From positions 10,001-37,500 of the forward strand of contig NC_090167.1 in the NCBI RefSeq assembly GCF_017916325.1: a DNA stretch of 27,500 bases, in the 5' to 3' direction. How positions within the stretch are numbered: the first letter of the stretch is position 1; each line of letters opens with the position of its first letter. Below the pieces are notes generated by a model. It was not told the DNA's origin, ran no database searches, and saw only the letters and a list, made by a program, of their open reading frames with translations. The translations under genes and the position numbers were made by a program. This DNA comes from Leishmania martiniquensis (lineage: Eukaryota > Euglenozoa > Kinetoplastea > Trypanosomatida > Trypanosomatidae). Shown piece by piece: positions 9,954-18,147 of the stretch.

Positions 9954-11336
9954 CTAGGGCGTGTCCGACGGCCCCTCATCCTCACGCCGTGAGTCGAGTG
10001 CCTGTACGAGAGCAGCGTAGCGCCGCTCCGAGACTGGCGGCGGCGCACACCATGACTTGTCCAATGCCTTCTCGTTTCTTCCTGTCATCCACCATTGCGT
10101 CTGAGCCCCCATTGCCTGCAAGCTCTTTACACAGCGCAGATCGGGAGCGGCGCGGGTGTGTTCTGCTGGTTTTTGTACTCCGACCCAACGCCAGGGCGAT
10201 CCCGCCGCTGGCCACAGGGGGGAGGAGGGGGGGCGTGGCCCTCGGTACCGAGCACCGTCTCACTAGCCCACCACTTTTGATGCGGACAGCACCAGATGCT
10301 CCACTACAGGACCCCCCCCGTTACGGCATACCCGGCGCATGAAGGCGCGGTTCAGCTGCCTCGTTTGAAGAAAAATGGTACTGCACTGGTCGCTCTGAGC
10401 ACTGCGCTCATGAGGGCTGGTTCGTGAGGACCCCCACACAACCTCATAGGGGCGCTGAGGATGGGGAGAGCGTGCGCATGCTTTATCTGCACCGACGGCT
10501 TCCACCGCACGACTGCGCAGCGTTACTCTCTGCGCATTCAGAGGAAGACTGCGGGCACCCCAGCGCATCGCTGAGCAGGGCCACACACCGCACCTCTGCG
10601 AGCACGTCGTGATGCTCCAAGCCCCTTGGCAGCAAATGCGCCACACCAGTCTTCAACGCTGCCCATTCCACCTCACGCTGCCTTGAGCGGGTGGCCAGCG
10701 CCCGCGCCAGCAGCTGCAGCATACGCGCGCCTACCTCCGCACCGTCGGCAGCGCAGCCGTCGCTGTCGAGAGATCCCTTTTTGACGGTGGTCCAGATCCC
10801 GTGGACGTTGTGAAGCCCAGGCCGCACACGGCACTCCTTCCTTGATCTCACCGGTACGGGAATTGCTGACAGAAGCCCTAACGGAGCCCCTTGCGCCATA
10901 CCACCGTCGACCTGTAGCTGGGGCAGCTCCAGAAGGCGGTGGTCATTGATGGTGAAGAATGGTAGGCTGGGGACTGATGTGCGGCGTGCGCACGCAGCGC
11001 TTCGTCTAGGGAGCGGGGTTCCTCGATTAGGACGACATCGCTGGCGAGGACCTTGCACGCCGTCGAGGAGACCCATGGAGCGTTGTCTCGGGTCCTCCTG
11101 CGGCGCTTTGTGAGCTGACACGCGGGCTTGTGGAGGGTGATGCAGGCTTACGACTCCCCGAGCACCTTCTCAGCCCCATCCCATGCATGCAGGAGGCGCT
11201 TCTCTTCGCTTGCCTTTTTCTTCTTCGCGGGGCGGAAAGTATTCTGAAGCCCCGCCCACGGGCGCCTCGCCTTCCCTTCTTTAAAGGCGCATAAGAGCTG
11301 CGTTGGTCTGCAGCAACTCGGTTGAGAGGCTCCCAA
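9954..11336 (-). pseudogene. Degenerate tyrosine recombinase of a TATE/VIPER-like element
   Basis: Coding-like sequence is spread over several frames with at least one in-frame stop (near 11148) and multiple frameshifts. In order: a basic region (AKKKKASEEKRLLHAWDG, about 11250-11190); a block in the same frame beyond the stop (CKVLASDVVLIEEPRSLDEA); AALKTGVAHLLP and ALLSDALGCPQSS (about 10580-10543), resembling recombinase box I with its Arg missing; a box II-like THPRRSRSALCKELAGNG (about 10161-10108), matching H-x-x-R-R; then, one frameshift on, TGRNEKALDKSW and PPVSERRYAALVQAL (10094-9954), matching the C-terminal box with a possible nucleophile Tyr. Tyrosine recombinases of this kind define TATE and VIPER elements in trypanosomatids. 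The motif reading is by eye. The gene is clearly dead: the box I Arg and probably the C-terminal His are lost. Confidence 0.6.
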
Positions 11337-11387
11337 TCATTGAGCTCTCCAAGAGTAGTCTACAACGCTGTACGACTGGAAGGGCCC

Positions 11388-11868
11388 TTAGCGCACATGG
11401 GTCTCAGGAAACCGTAGCGTGGCTGTCACTTTAGTCAAGACAACAAATTCGCCTGCAGTTGGGTCGGGGGTACATTTCCTACAATAGCAGCTCCTAAATC
11501 GGTCAAGACGGTGTACAGGGTCGCCACGTGAAATTCTCGCTGTGGTGTCTGTTTCGCTGTGAGCGAAAAGGTATCTTCGTCTCACCCACTCCACAGGTAA
11601 ATCTCCTGTCACTGGTCCCGCAGCAAAACAGGAAAGGGAAAATATATCAACGCCATAACTCCTCAAACATTCCTCCTCCAGGAGAGCTGCAATGGAGCTG
11701 CCACGACTCAGCGAGCTTTCAAGAGAAATGCCAAAGTCTGGGCGTTCGTCCCCCTCTGGTAGCATCTTTCTCATACAGTGTCCCACAAGTAAAAGCTGAT
11801 ATCACGAGACACCTCTTTCAGGTCACCTCTACGAATGCTCGACTCCGCATAAGACATGTACTTTTCTT
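11388..11868 (-). pseudogene. Coding-like relic of unknown origin beside repeat copy 1
   Basis: On the minus strand, an ATG-started stretch (MSYAESSIRRGDLKEV..., about 11857-11771) stops, and a 128-codon frame from the ATG at 11774 follows, offset by a frameshift, ending at 11388. The second part reads like a protein (DFGISLESSLSRGSS; EWVRRRYLFAHSETD) and has a C-x-C-x2-C cluster, FRSCYCRKC. Codon third positions are much less GC-rich than in the neighbouring genes, which points to foreign or decayed sequence. The Cys cluster after a basic stretch faintly recalls the post-SET region of SMYD-type proteins, but this is weak. It abuts the 475-bp repeat, so it may be host sequence split by insertion or part of a mobile element. 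Confidence 0.35.
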
Positions 11869-12343
11869 GACTCCGCCCTCTCACAGGCCCACCCCGCGTG
11901 GGTGCGAGACAATCGCAGACAGGCAGGACGGCACTGCGGCGCCCCCGTCATGGCGGCAGGGGCCCCGCCTCGCAGGCCGCCCCGGCCGCATCAGTGCCGG
12001 CCGCCACGTCGTGCCATTACCTCGGCGATGGCTTCCTCGGGCTCCCTGCCACCAGTGGGCAGAGCGAGGGCCGTGTGCGATGCGGTCGACTCACCGAGAC
12101 ACTTTGCACATCACATGGACGGCACAAGCGCGTTCGCTGTCGCCGGTCCCTGCGACACCTCTCCGCCCAGGCCTTGGCCACCGGCAACCGCCGCCAGATA
12201 TATTGCGCCCACCTCCCCACGCCGCCGCCACCACCAGAGGTGGCTCGGCATAGGCAGGGGAGGGCGGCAGGGGCTGCTTGGCGCCATCGCATGGAGTGAG
12301 GCGCGAGAGCCCCCCGGGGAGCCACGAGCTGACGTGTTCGAGG
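11869..12343 (+). repeat. 475-bp dispersed direct repeat, copy 1
   Basis: This segment is repeated at 24113-24587 with the same length and, as far as I can compare by eye, no mismatch. Identity starts at gactccgccctctcacagg and ends at gctgacgtgttcgagg; flanks then diverge at once. It is GC-rich and differs from the purine-rich DNA around it. It contains a 133-codon + strand frame, but that frame runs against the transcription direction and has no recognisable domain. There are no obvious terminal inverted repeats or A-tail. The strand given is arbitrary; both copies have the same orientation. An extra gactccgc lies 28 bp to the left, at 11841-11848. Confidence 0.9.
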
Positions 12344-13019
12344 CCCTTTCACCGTTAAGAGCAAACAGAAAGAGAGCAGGAACGATATAAGAGTAGTAAA
12401 GTGGAGACTGCACTAATCCCCGCGGTATGCTGCCTATATGATTCGCAAGGAGCAGAGGAAATAGCGTGCGCAGGTCGCGCGTAGAAGAGTGGAGGACATG
12501 AAGCGAGCTCAACAAACGGAACATGCCAGTAAAAGAAATGGGGAAGAAAGTTGCAGTCAGGGAACTTTGTAGGAAAAGTGATAAAGAGGAAGTGGGGAGT
12601 CTTTCTAAAGAACGAAAAAAGAAGTGGCGAATATAAGAGCTTCTTTAGGTCATTGCCATGAAAAGGAGGAGGAGGGGCAGCGGAGACACAGAGATGATTA
12701 CGTACGTCTTTCGTGACAGAGATATGAAACAAAAAGAAGCACGTGAAGAGCAGAGATAAATGAACAAGACGAGCGCGCACAGGAAGGGGACAGTGAAGAC
12801 GATGCACACGTCGGAAACAGGAAAAAGGAATGAGAGAATCCGTGGGTGCGGAGGTGGTAAAGAGATGTGGAGGCGCTTTCTCCCTATCTGCATCCGCACA
12901 TGTACATGTGCAAGTGTGAAGACGGAGAAGAGTCATAAAACATCAAACAAGCTAAGGGGAATGGAATGAAAAGAGCCGTTGTCGCCTCCGTTGCCGGATA
13001 GGAGACTGCTGCTGCTGAC
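12344..13019. other. Proximal 3'UTR region of CCCH protein B
   Basis: This is the purine-rich (+ strand) stretch directly downstream of the CCCH-B stop codon, probably 3'UTR. Long minus-strand frames here (up to 193 codons) are composed of Phe, Leu, Ser and Pro from pyrimidine tracts and are rejected as genes. No RNA gene was recognised. Confidence 0.5.
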
Positions 13020-14093
13020 TCAGCCGCCGGTGCTCTTGCCGTGAGAGGATGCTTTTTCATTCTTCCCACCGGCGGGTCCTGTTTTATTGGAGGTTATCTC
13101 CGAAGTTGGCCCATCCTCCGCGAAGAAGGACATGCGGTCAAGTTGCAGTGCGCTGTCCACGTGCCCCCGAACTTGGCGGGTGCTGGACCCATGCTCCCAC
13201 ATCGGAGGCACCATGATGCGCCCACCGCTATTCACTTCTCCGCGCACAACGGTGAGAAAAGGCGCTTTGGTAGTATTGGGAGGCGGGTCTGCCGGTGTTC
13301 CGTTCTGCGGATGGGCACCGTCCGCGAGCGCGGGGTAGACGCCATCGACGAGGGAGAAGCTCTGCGGATGACTCGGCTGCAGCGGCTCTGGCACACACAT
13401 AGGCACCGTGGGTAGACCTCTGGTGACGTCGCTGATATCGCGAAGTGCACATGCCAGCATCGGATCACGCGCCTGCGCTTTCTTGAGATCTGCATGGATG
13501 TAGGAACAGTCGGTGCCGCAGTTGCACGACCCGGTCATTGAAAATTGCAGACACTGGAGAACAGTGATGGTGCCAGCGTGTTCGGGACTCGTGTCGTCTG
13601 CGAATAGCCATCGCCGGTAGGCTGCCTCGTACTGAAGAAGCCCGGCAGACGGAAAGACATCGCTGACGCGGTATTCGAGGTACTGCACTTTGAACTCCTT
13701 ATGTGCACGGATGCACAGCAACTGGCGCAGCTCTGGGCTCAGCAGCGCCTTCACTGTACGAGTGAAGAAACGCCGGATAGGATTGGTGTAATGTTTGCGG
13801 AGGGCATGGAGTACGTTTGCCTTGATGTGAATCTGGAAACAGGTTGCTGGGTTCGAGTTCGTGCGGCCAACACACTTGCCAAAGCTGTGCATGAAGCATA
13901 CTGTCAGCAGCGGCTTGCCTTCACGGTTAATCCAGCCTTTGGTCGGCTCCACACAGTCCTCAGTGACAGCGAACACGGCCTCGTCCTTGCTTGACAGCTC
14001 CGGTGGCTGCCCTCCGCAGGGTACGATGACGATAGTCGTCGGGGGTTCGGTAGCGACGTCGCGGGTGACGTACGGTAGTGTGGAAGACGCCAT
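13020..14093 (-). CDS. CCCH zinc-finger RNA-binding protein B (paralogue of A)
   Basis: 357 aa, ATG at 14091-14093. Finger 1 has the same unusual layout as protein A, C66-x7-C74-x10-C85-x3-H89 (CFMHSFGKC then TCFQIH). Finger 2 is canonical C181-x8-C190-x5-C196-x3-H200. Shared blocks with A include YVTRD, IVIVP, VEPTKGW, LRKHYTNP and VQYLEYR, so the two arose by duplication. Their C-terminal halves do not align: B has a Pro/Asn/Gly/Ser-rich tail without the poly-Pro run. The likely role is sequence-specific mRNA binding in the cytoplasm and post-transcriptional control, as known for trypanosomatid ZC3H proteins. ZC3H39/ZC3H40 of T. brucei, reported to regulate respiratory-chain mRNAs, are candidate relatives, but I could not verify this. 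The copies are separated by 4.9 kb of insertion-rich DNA. Confidence 0.88.
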   Translation of the reverse strand: MASSTLPYVTRDVATEPPTTIVIVPCGGQPPELSSKDEAVFAVTEDCVEPTKGWINREGKPLLTVCFMHSFGKCVGRTNSNPATCFQIHIKANVLHALRKHYTNPIRRFFTRTVKALLSPELRQLLCIRAHKEFKVQYLEYRVSDVFPSAGLLQYEAAYRRWLFADDTSPEHAGTITVLQCLQFSMTGSCNCGTDCSYIHADLKKAQARDPMLACALRDISDVTRGLPTVPMCVPEPLQPSHPQSFSLVDGVYPALADGAHPQNGTPADPPPNTTKAPFLTVVRGEVNSGGRIMVPPMWEHGSSTRQVRGHVDSALQLDRMSFFAEDGPTSEITSNKTGPAGGKNEKASSHGKSTGG

Positions 14094-16435
14094 CTCTTGT
14101 CAATCGCGCGCTTAGGGTTGCCGTGAACGACGGTCGCCAGATGCGGGAAACGGCAAGCGCAGTAACAGCTGCAGAGGACACAAAACGGAAATATGAGTGA
14201 AATTCGACAAGAGCTAGAAAAAAAAGGGTACACAAAAGGAAGCCCAAGAAGAGCAAAGGAAGCACAAAGGAGAAACGAGCCAACAGCACACGCGACACAG
14301 CGCACGCGGCTGAAAGCAGGACACCGGTCACAGAGACACAAAATATACACAAAAGGAAAAAAAACCGTCTGAACGCCGTTCTTCCACGGTGCAGTGCAGC
14401 GAAGGAGAAAACAGAGGAGATGCGGTGAGGGAGGGAGGAGGCGAAGAAGAGAACATGACAAGAGGAACACCCTTTGCGAGCCGAATACGTCTCAGTTTCC
14501 CAAAATGAGACACAGTTCTTTAAGGGAAAGATGGAGAAGAGAGAAAACTATGGGCAAAGCCGAAGGGTTTCGCCTTTGCGAGGAGGAGACAGGGGCCCTT
14601 CATAAAAAGGCAGATGAAGCAAAGAGCTCACCAATGGTTTCTGTGAACGGGACTGTACCGACAGCCTCCTTCATGGTGGTAGCGCGTCGTGCATAGACCC
14701 ACGTGACAGGTGAAAAGAGTAAACGGAGAGAAAGGGAAGAAGGAATGGAGCCGACAGAGTACGAGGGATTCTGATGCATGTTTCTTACGCGCCTTTACCA
14801 ACGAGATCCGCATTTCCTACAGCGGGAAGCAAAGAAAGCAGCCGCCTTTCTTTTTACTTCACGCACGTCATCGATATGGCCACCGCCGGAGTAGATATCA
14901 GCGAAGGTTTTTTCCGTTTCAAGTTATCACTTGGGGAGCACTACACATGAAGCGAATAGCCTACGTATTCCCACCCCTTTGGTCGCACCCGAGGATTCAT
15001 GTCGCGGTACCGCAGGAAGCGGGCGACTAAGGGAAGCCAAGCAAACGCCTACATCGAATCGCGTGGTCGGAATGTGACGAGAAAGGAGGGTTAATGGGTA
15101 GTACAGGTGGCTGGTGAGCAGTGCTACTGGGACGGCGACGAGTACTCCCACACACTTCGTATCAGTGTCTCTTAAGGTGCTCTCTTCCTCTTTCGCGACG
15201 AGCGCGGTCAAAGAAAAGGGGATAAAATCCAGCGCAAAGAGCGGAAGAGAAGAAAAGTGGATGTGTACTGCTGATCTTGGGAGCGAAGGACAAAAACAGC
15301 AGCGCGGCTGTGGGAGCTCGCTGCCCTCCTTCATCGTCACATCGAGGTGTGCGGTCGCAAACAGGAAGCGGCTTCTTTACCGCGAGCGTGTACAACGAAA
15401 CGTCCTCGCGATGGAAATGAGCGGAATAGGCACAAAGTGGACAACGTAGAGAGAGGGTGGGAGAGAGCGATGCGTAAGCATGGAAGCACGCGAAGGTCAA
15501 AAAAAGAGGCAGGGGGAAGAGCCACAGAATCCTTGCTTTTTCAGTTTCCCCAACATCCTCCGGAGGACGGGAGAGAGTGAAGAGATATTCCCGCAGTTGG
15601 GCAACTACGTTCCCCGCAAGGACTCGGCTCCGCTGGTGAGCCATCACTACTTCTGTGGAACGATACGGCTGAGACGGCGACAAGTTTCGAGATGATCAAG
15701 GGTCCTTCGACGTAATCGACAGAGCTGTCCTCTTCAGTGTGGGTAGTCTGCTCCATCATCACGAAAGATGCAGGCACACGAGTCCGCGGCGCAGTATCTT
15801 CCTATTTCTCACACTCTTATTCGCTCGCGCGCGCTCTCGCTCTCGAGCGCGGCCCGTGCGTGGGCTGCATCCGGAAGCACATATCGGGCTCTTTTTTTTG
15901 CTTTCTGCACGCCATGAGACAAGCGAGACAGACGGAGTTATCCAAAATGAACAGACAGGAAAGTCCACAGCCCTGCGCGCTGACGCACTCACCCCTTTCC
16001 CCACGTGCACACCGTTTCGCATAAGGATGCTCCATCAAAGAGAACCCTATTGACCTTTGCCGTTTCAACTCGCCCCACGACACTGAATCGAGTGAGGCGG
16101 CATGTATAATCTATCTGCTAATGTATATATATAGATAGATACATATCTGAAAGGTGAGTGCAGGCAAAAGAGACAACAGGCAAGCAAAACGATGGTGTCG
16201 TGTGCCACCGCAGCGGCGCGGTGACTGTGGCAACGACTCACCGAAAAGAAACGTGATCAAAGCGCATCCTGTCTTTGCCACATCGCGATCTGCTCTTCAC
16301 GGCTCCCTCTTGCGTGGGATTCTTGCTGGCGGCCCTGTACAGGAAAGTAGCCACGACGCCACAAGGGGACGGGAAAGTTGATAACAAGAAGAAGGGGGTG
16401 AGCGATGGAAGTGGCAAGCCTGTAGCTGTCCTGTA
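14094..16435. other. 2.3-kb region between SEC13 and CCCH protein B
   Basis: This probably contains the SEC13 3'UTR and the CCCH-B 5' region. The + strand is purine-rich through much of it. A TA/GATA microsatellite lies at 16123-16146 (tgtatatatatagatagata). The minus-strand frames of up to 188 codons start at non-ATG codons or are Leu/Ser/Phe/Cys-rich pyrimidine artefacts. No RNA gene was recognised. Confidence 0.5.
14169..14193 (-). promoter_or_regulatory. Predicted trans-splice acceptor of CCCH protein B
   Basis: On the minus strand tatttccgttttgtgtcct is followed by ctgcAG, with AG at 14169-14170. This gives a 5'UTR of about 75 nt with no ATG before 14093. Another candidate is tttttttctAG, about 45 nt further upstream. 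Confidence 0.4.
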
Positions 16436-17479
16436 CTACTGCTCAAAGTCCTTCAAAGGCAGCTTAATCCATGGCTCGGTGAAATCGGCACCCTCCCGAA
16501 GCACAAACACCTCCGACTTGGCATTCGTCACCACGAGCATCTCACCCGAAGGTGCCCAGGAAACCCTCCAGACAGGTTCTGCGAACTCCATGACACTCCG
16601 TTCCCATTCCGTCGCCTGCGAAACACCCTCGCGGATTTCTGTGCAAAGCTGGTCCCACGGTTTCCGGTACATGACGACTGTCTTATCCTGACCACATGAC
16701 GCAAGAATGACAAAGCGCGATGCCGAGGATGTGGGACAGAACGCAACATCGCGAACCCAGTCAGCATGCGCCTCAATGACTTGATGCAACTCAAACTCGA
16801 AGCTGCGCTCAGGAGAGCTCGATGACACCCACAGCCGTACATGGCCGTCACAGCCGCCCGATGCAACGATCACGTGATCAGACAATTCCGACTTGAACGG
16901 CGCAAACGTTACACTTGTTGCCCCCATCGCGTGTGCGATGCGGTTGGCGTTATTGCTGAGCTTGATGCTGGGCTGCCAGCAGCCTTCACGGTATGTGGTG
17001 ATAGCGACCGTGCCGTCGCTGCTCGCGGTGGCAACGACTGGGCCGAACTCCTCCGGTGCCCACTGCACGGCGTTCACGCTGCCATGATGGATGTCAATGA
17101 CGTGCACAGGAATCCACTTGGGTGCTCCCTGATGGATCTCTTTCCAGATGATTGCCTTCTGATCATAGGAGGCGGAGGCGAGGAGGTTGCCGAAGCGAGG
17201 GTGCGCCCAGCTCACCATCCACACGGGGCCCTCGTGGCCAGTGAGGGTCGCCACGCGGCTGAGCGGGGCGCCCGCCCGGGCGATGTGAATGCCAATGGTT
17301 CTATCTGAGCTGGCAGTGGCGAGCTGCAGGCCATAGTAATCGAACTGAGTATCGTGAACAACATCTGTGTGCTCTTGAAGAGCTGGCGCCTGCAGTGCAC
17401 CAGGGGCCGCAGCGCCATTTGTCAGCGGCGGTACCCTTCCCGTTGCAGGAGGCTGCTGAGGAAAGGACTGGGTGCGCAT
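16436..17479 (-). CDS. SEC13: SEC13, WD40 scaffold of COPII coat and nuclear pore
   Basis: 347 aa, ATG at 17477-17479. After a roughly 34-residue Pro/Ala/Gln-rich leader come six WD-type blades: LQEHTDVVHDTQFDYYG, LTGHEGPVWMVSWAHP, IHHGSVNAVQWAPEEFG, AMGATSVTFAPF with SGGCDGHVRLW, IEAHADWVRDVAFCP and EPVWRVSWAPSGEML. Six blades and overall length fit Sec13 (about 300-320 aa elsewhere), an incomplete propeller closed by a blade from Sec31 in COPII or Nup145C/Nup96 in the nuclear pore. The LASASYDQKAIIWKE and HADWVRDVAF signatures are typical. It should act at ER exit sites and at the nuclear pore. The downstream gap is UTR-like. The longer N-terminal leader compared with yeast and human Sec13 is the only oddity. 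Identification is secure. Confidence 0.97.
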   Translation of the reverse strand: MRTQSFPQQPPATGRVPPLTNGAAAPGALQAPALQEHTDVVHDTQFDYYGLQLATASSDRTIGIHIARAGAPLSRVATLTGHEGPVWMVSWAHPRFGNLLASASYDQKAIIWKEIHQGAPKWIPVHVIDIHHGSVNAVQWAPEEFGPVVATASSDGTVAITTYREGCWQPSIKLSNNANRIAHAMGATSVTFAPFKSELSDHVIVASGGCDGHVRLWVSSSSPERSFEFELHQVIEAHADWVRDVAFCPTSSASRFVILASCGQDKTVVMYRKPWDQLCTEIREGVSQATEWERSVMEFAEPVWRVSWAPSGEMLVVTNAKSEVFVLREGADFTEPWIKLPLKDFEQ

Positions 17480-17550
17480 TCGGACTGACTCTGGTGCGTT
17501 AATGGTAGTTCCTCACAAAACAGAAGACGAAACGGAAGTGGTGGTGTGAG

Positions 17551-17587
17551 CTGCGGTTCGAAAGATGAAGAGAGGCGAAAAAACGAA
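17551..17587 (-). promoter_or_regulatory. Predicted trans-splice acceptor of SEC13
   Basis: On the minus strand, ttcgttttttcgcctctctt continues into catctttcgaaccgcAG, with AG at 17551-17552. This gives a 5'UTR of about 71 nt and agrees with the chosen ATG at 17479. Confidence 0.5.
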
Positions 17588-18147
17588 CAGAATGTGAAGG
17601 TCGCAGGTGCAGTAGCAGACGCGCAAAAGGGGGCCCGGTGGTGAAAAGGCCTCGCATAGGGTGAGGGTTAGCGCTAGGGGGCAGGAGGAGGCACCGGAGC
17701 ACCGACCCCATGCAGGGATGACGCTCTGAGGAGATAGGCTAGGAAGGGCAGGGGGCTGTAGTCACCTCTGGACAGAGCGCAAGAGACCTCGCCTTCGACC
17801 TTCTGCTGCTCTTCTATAATGACTGCTGAGTTTCCTTTTAGGATATCCCGCTTGTCGGTCTCTCTCTTTCTAAAAAAACTGACGTGATGGGGATCTTCTG
17901 CAACCCGCATGACAACATCCTAACGCCCACCTGCACCGGCGCACCACTTGATCCTCAATAATACGAAACGGATGCTCTCAGCGCAGCTTTCTGTGCGCAT
18001 TTCTTGAGCCTGGCACTCCATGGATGGAGCCATTGATGCTCACAAAGATGAGGGAAGTTGAGGAAGTTGTGAGGACCATTTGATTCCCTGTCAGTTCCCT
18101 CACCCAAACGCGGATGCGTGCGGCTTACCAACTGAACGCTCTGGCGA
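17588..18147. other. Intergenic region between EPL-like gene and SEC13
   Basis: This region should hold the 3'UTR of the EPL-like gene. It includes a 78-codon minus-strand frame with an ATG at 17910 (17674-17910). That frame has no recognisable domain and lies upstream of the predicted SEC13 splice site, so it is not called as a gene. A short G-rich stretch at about 17657-17682 loosely resembles the telomeric hexamer. Confidence 0.4.

Noticed and set aside
10861..10926. Reverse-transcriptase-like string (MAQGAPLGLL) in the 212-codon frame
   Set aside because: No YxDD motif or other RT blocks nearby; another frame over the same bases fits the recombinase relic better.
11898..12299. 133-codon + strand frame inside the 475-bp repeat (also 24142-24543)
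   Set aside because: It runs against transcription and has Arg/Pro/Ala composition expected of GC-rich DNA and no domain; identity between copies reflects the DNA repeat.
12355..12936. 193-codon minus-strand frame downstream of CCCH protein B
   Set aside because: Composition (Phe, Leu, Ser, Pro, His) follows pyrimidine bias and there is no motif; it lies where the 3'UTR is expected.
17657..17682. Interstitial telomere-like G-rich sequence (gggtgagggttag)
   Set aside because: Only one imperfect hexamer match; too short to claim a telomeric relic.
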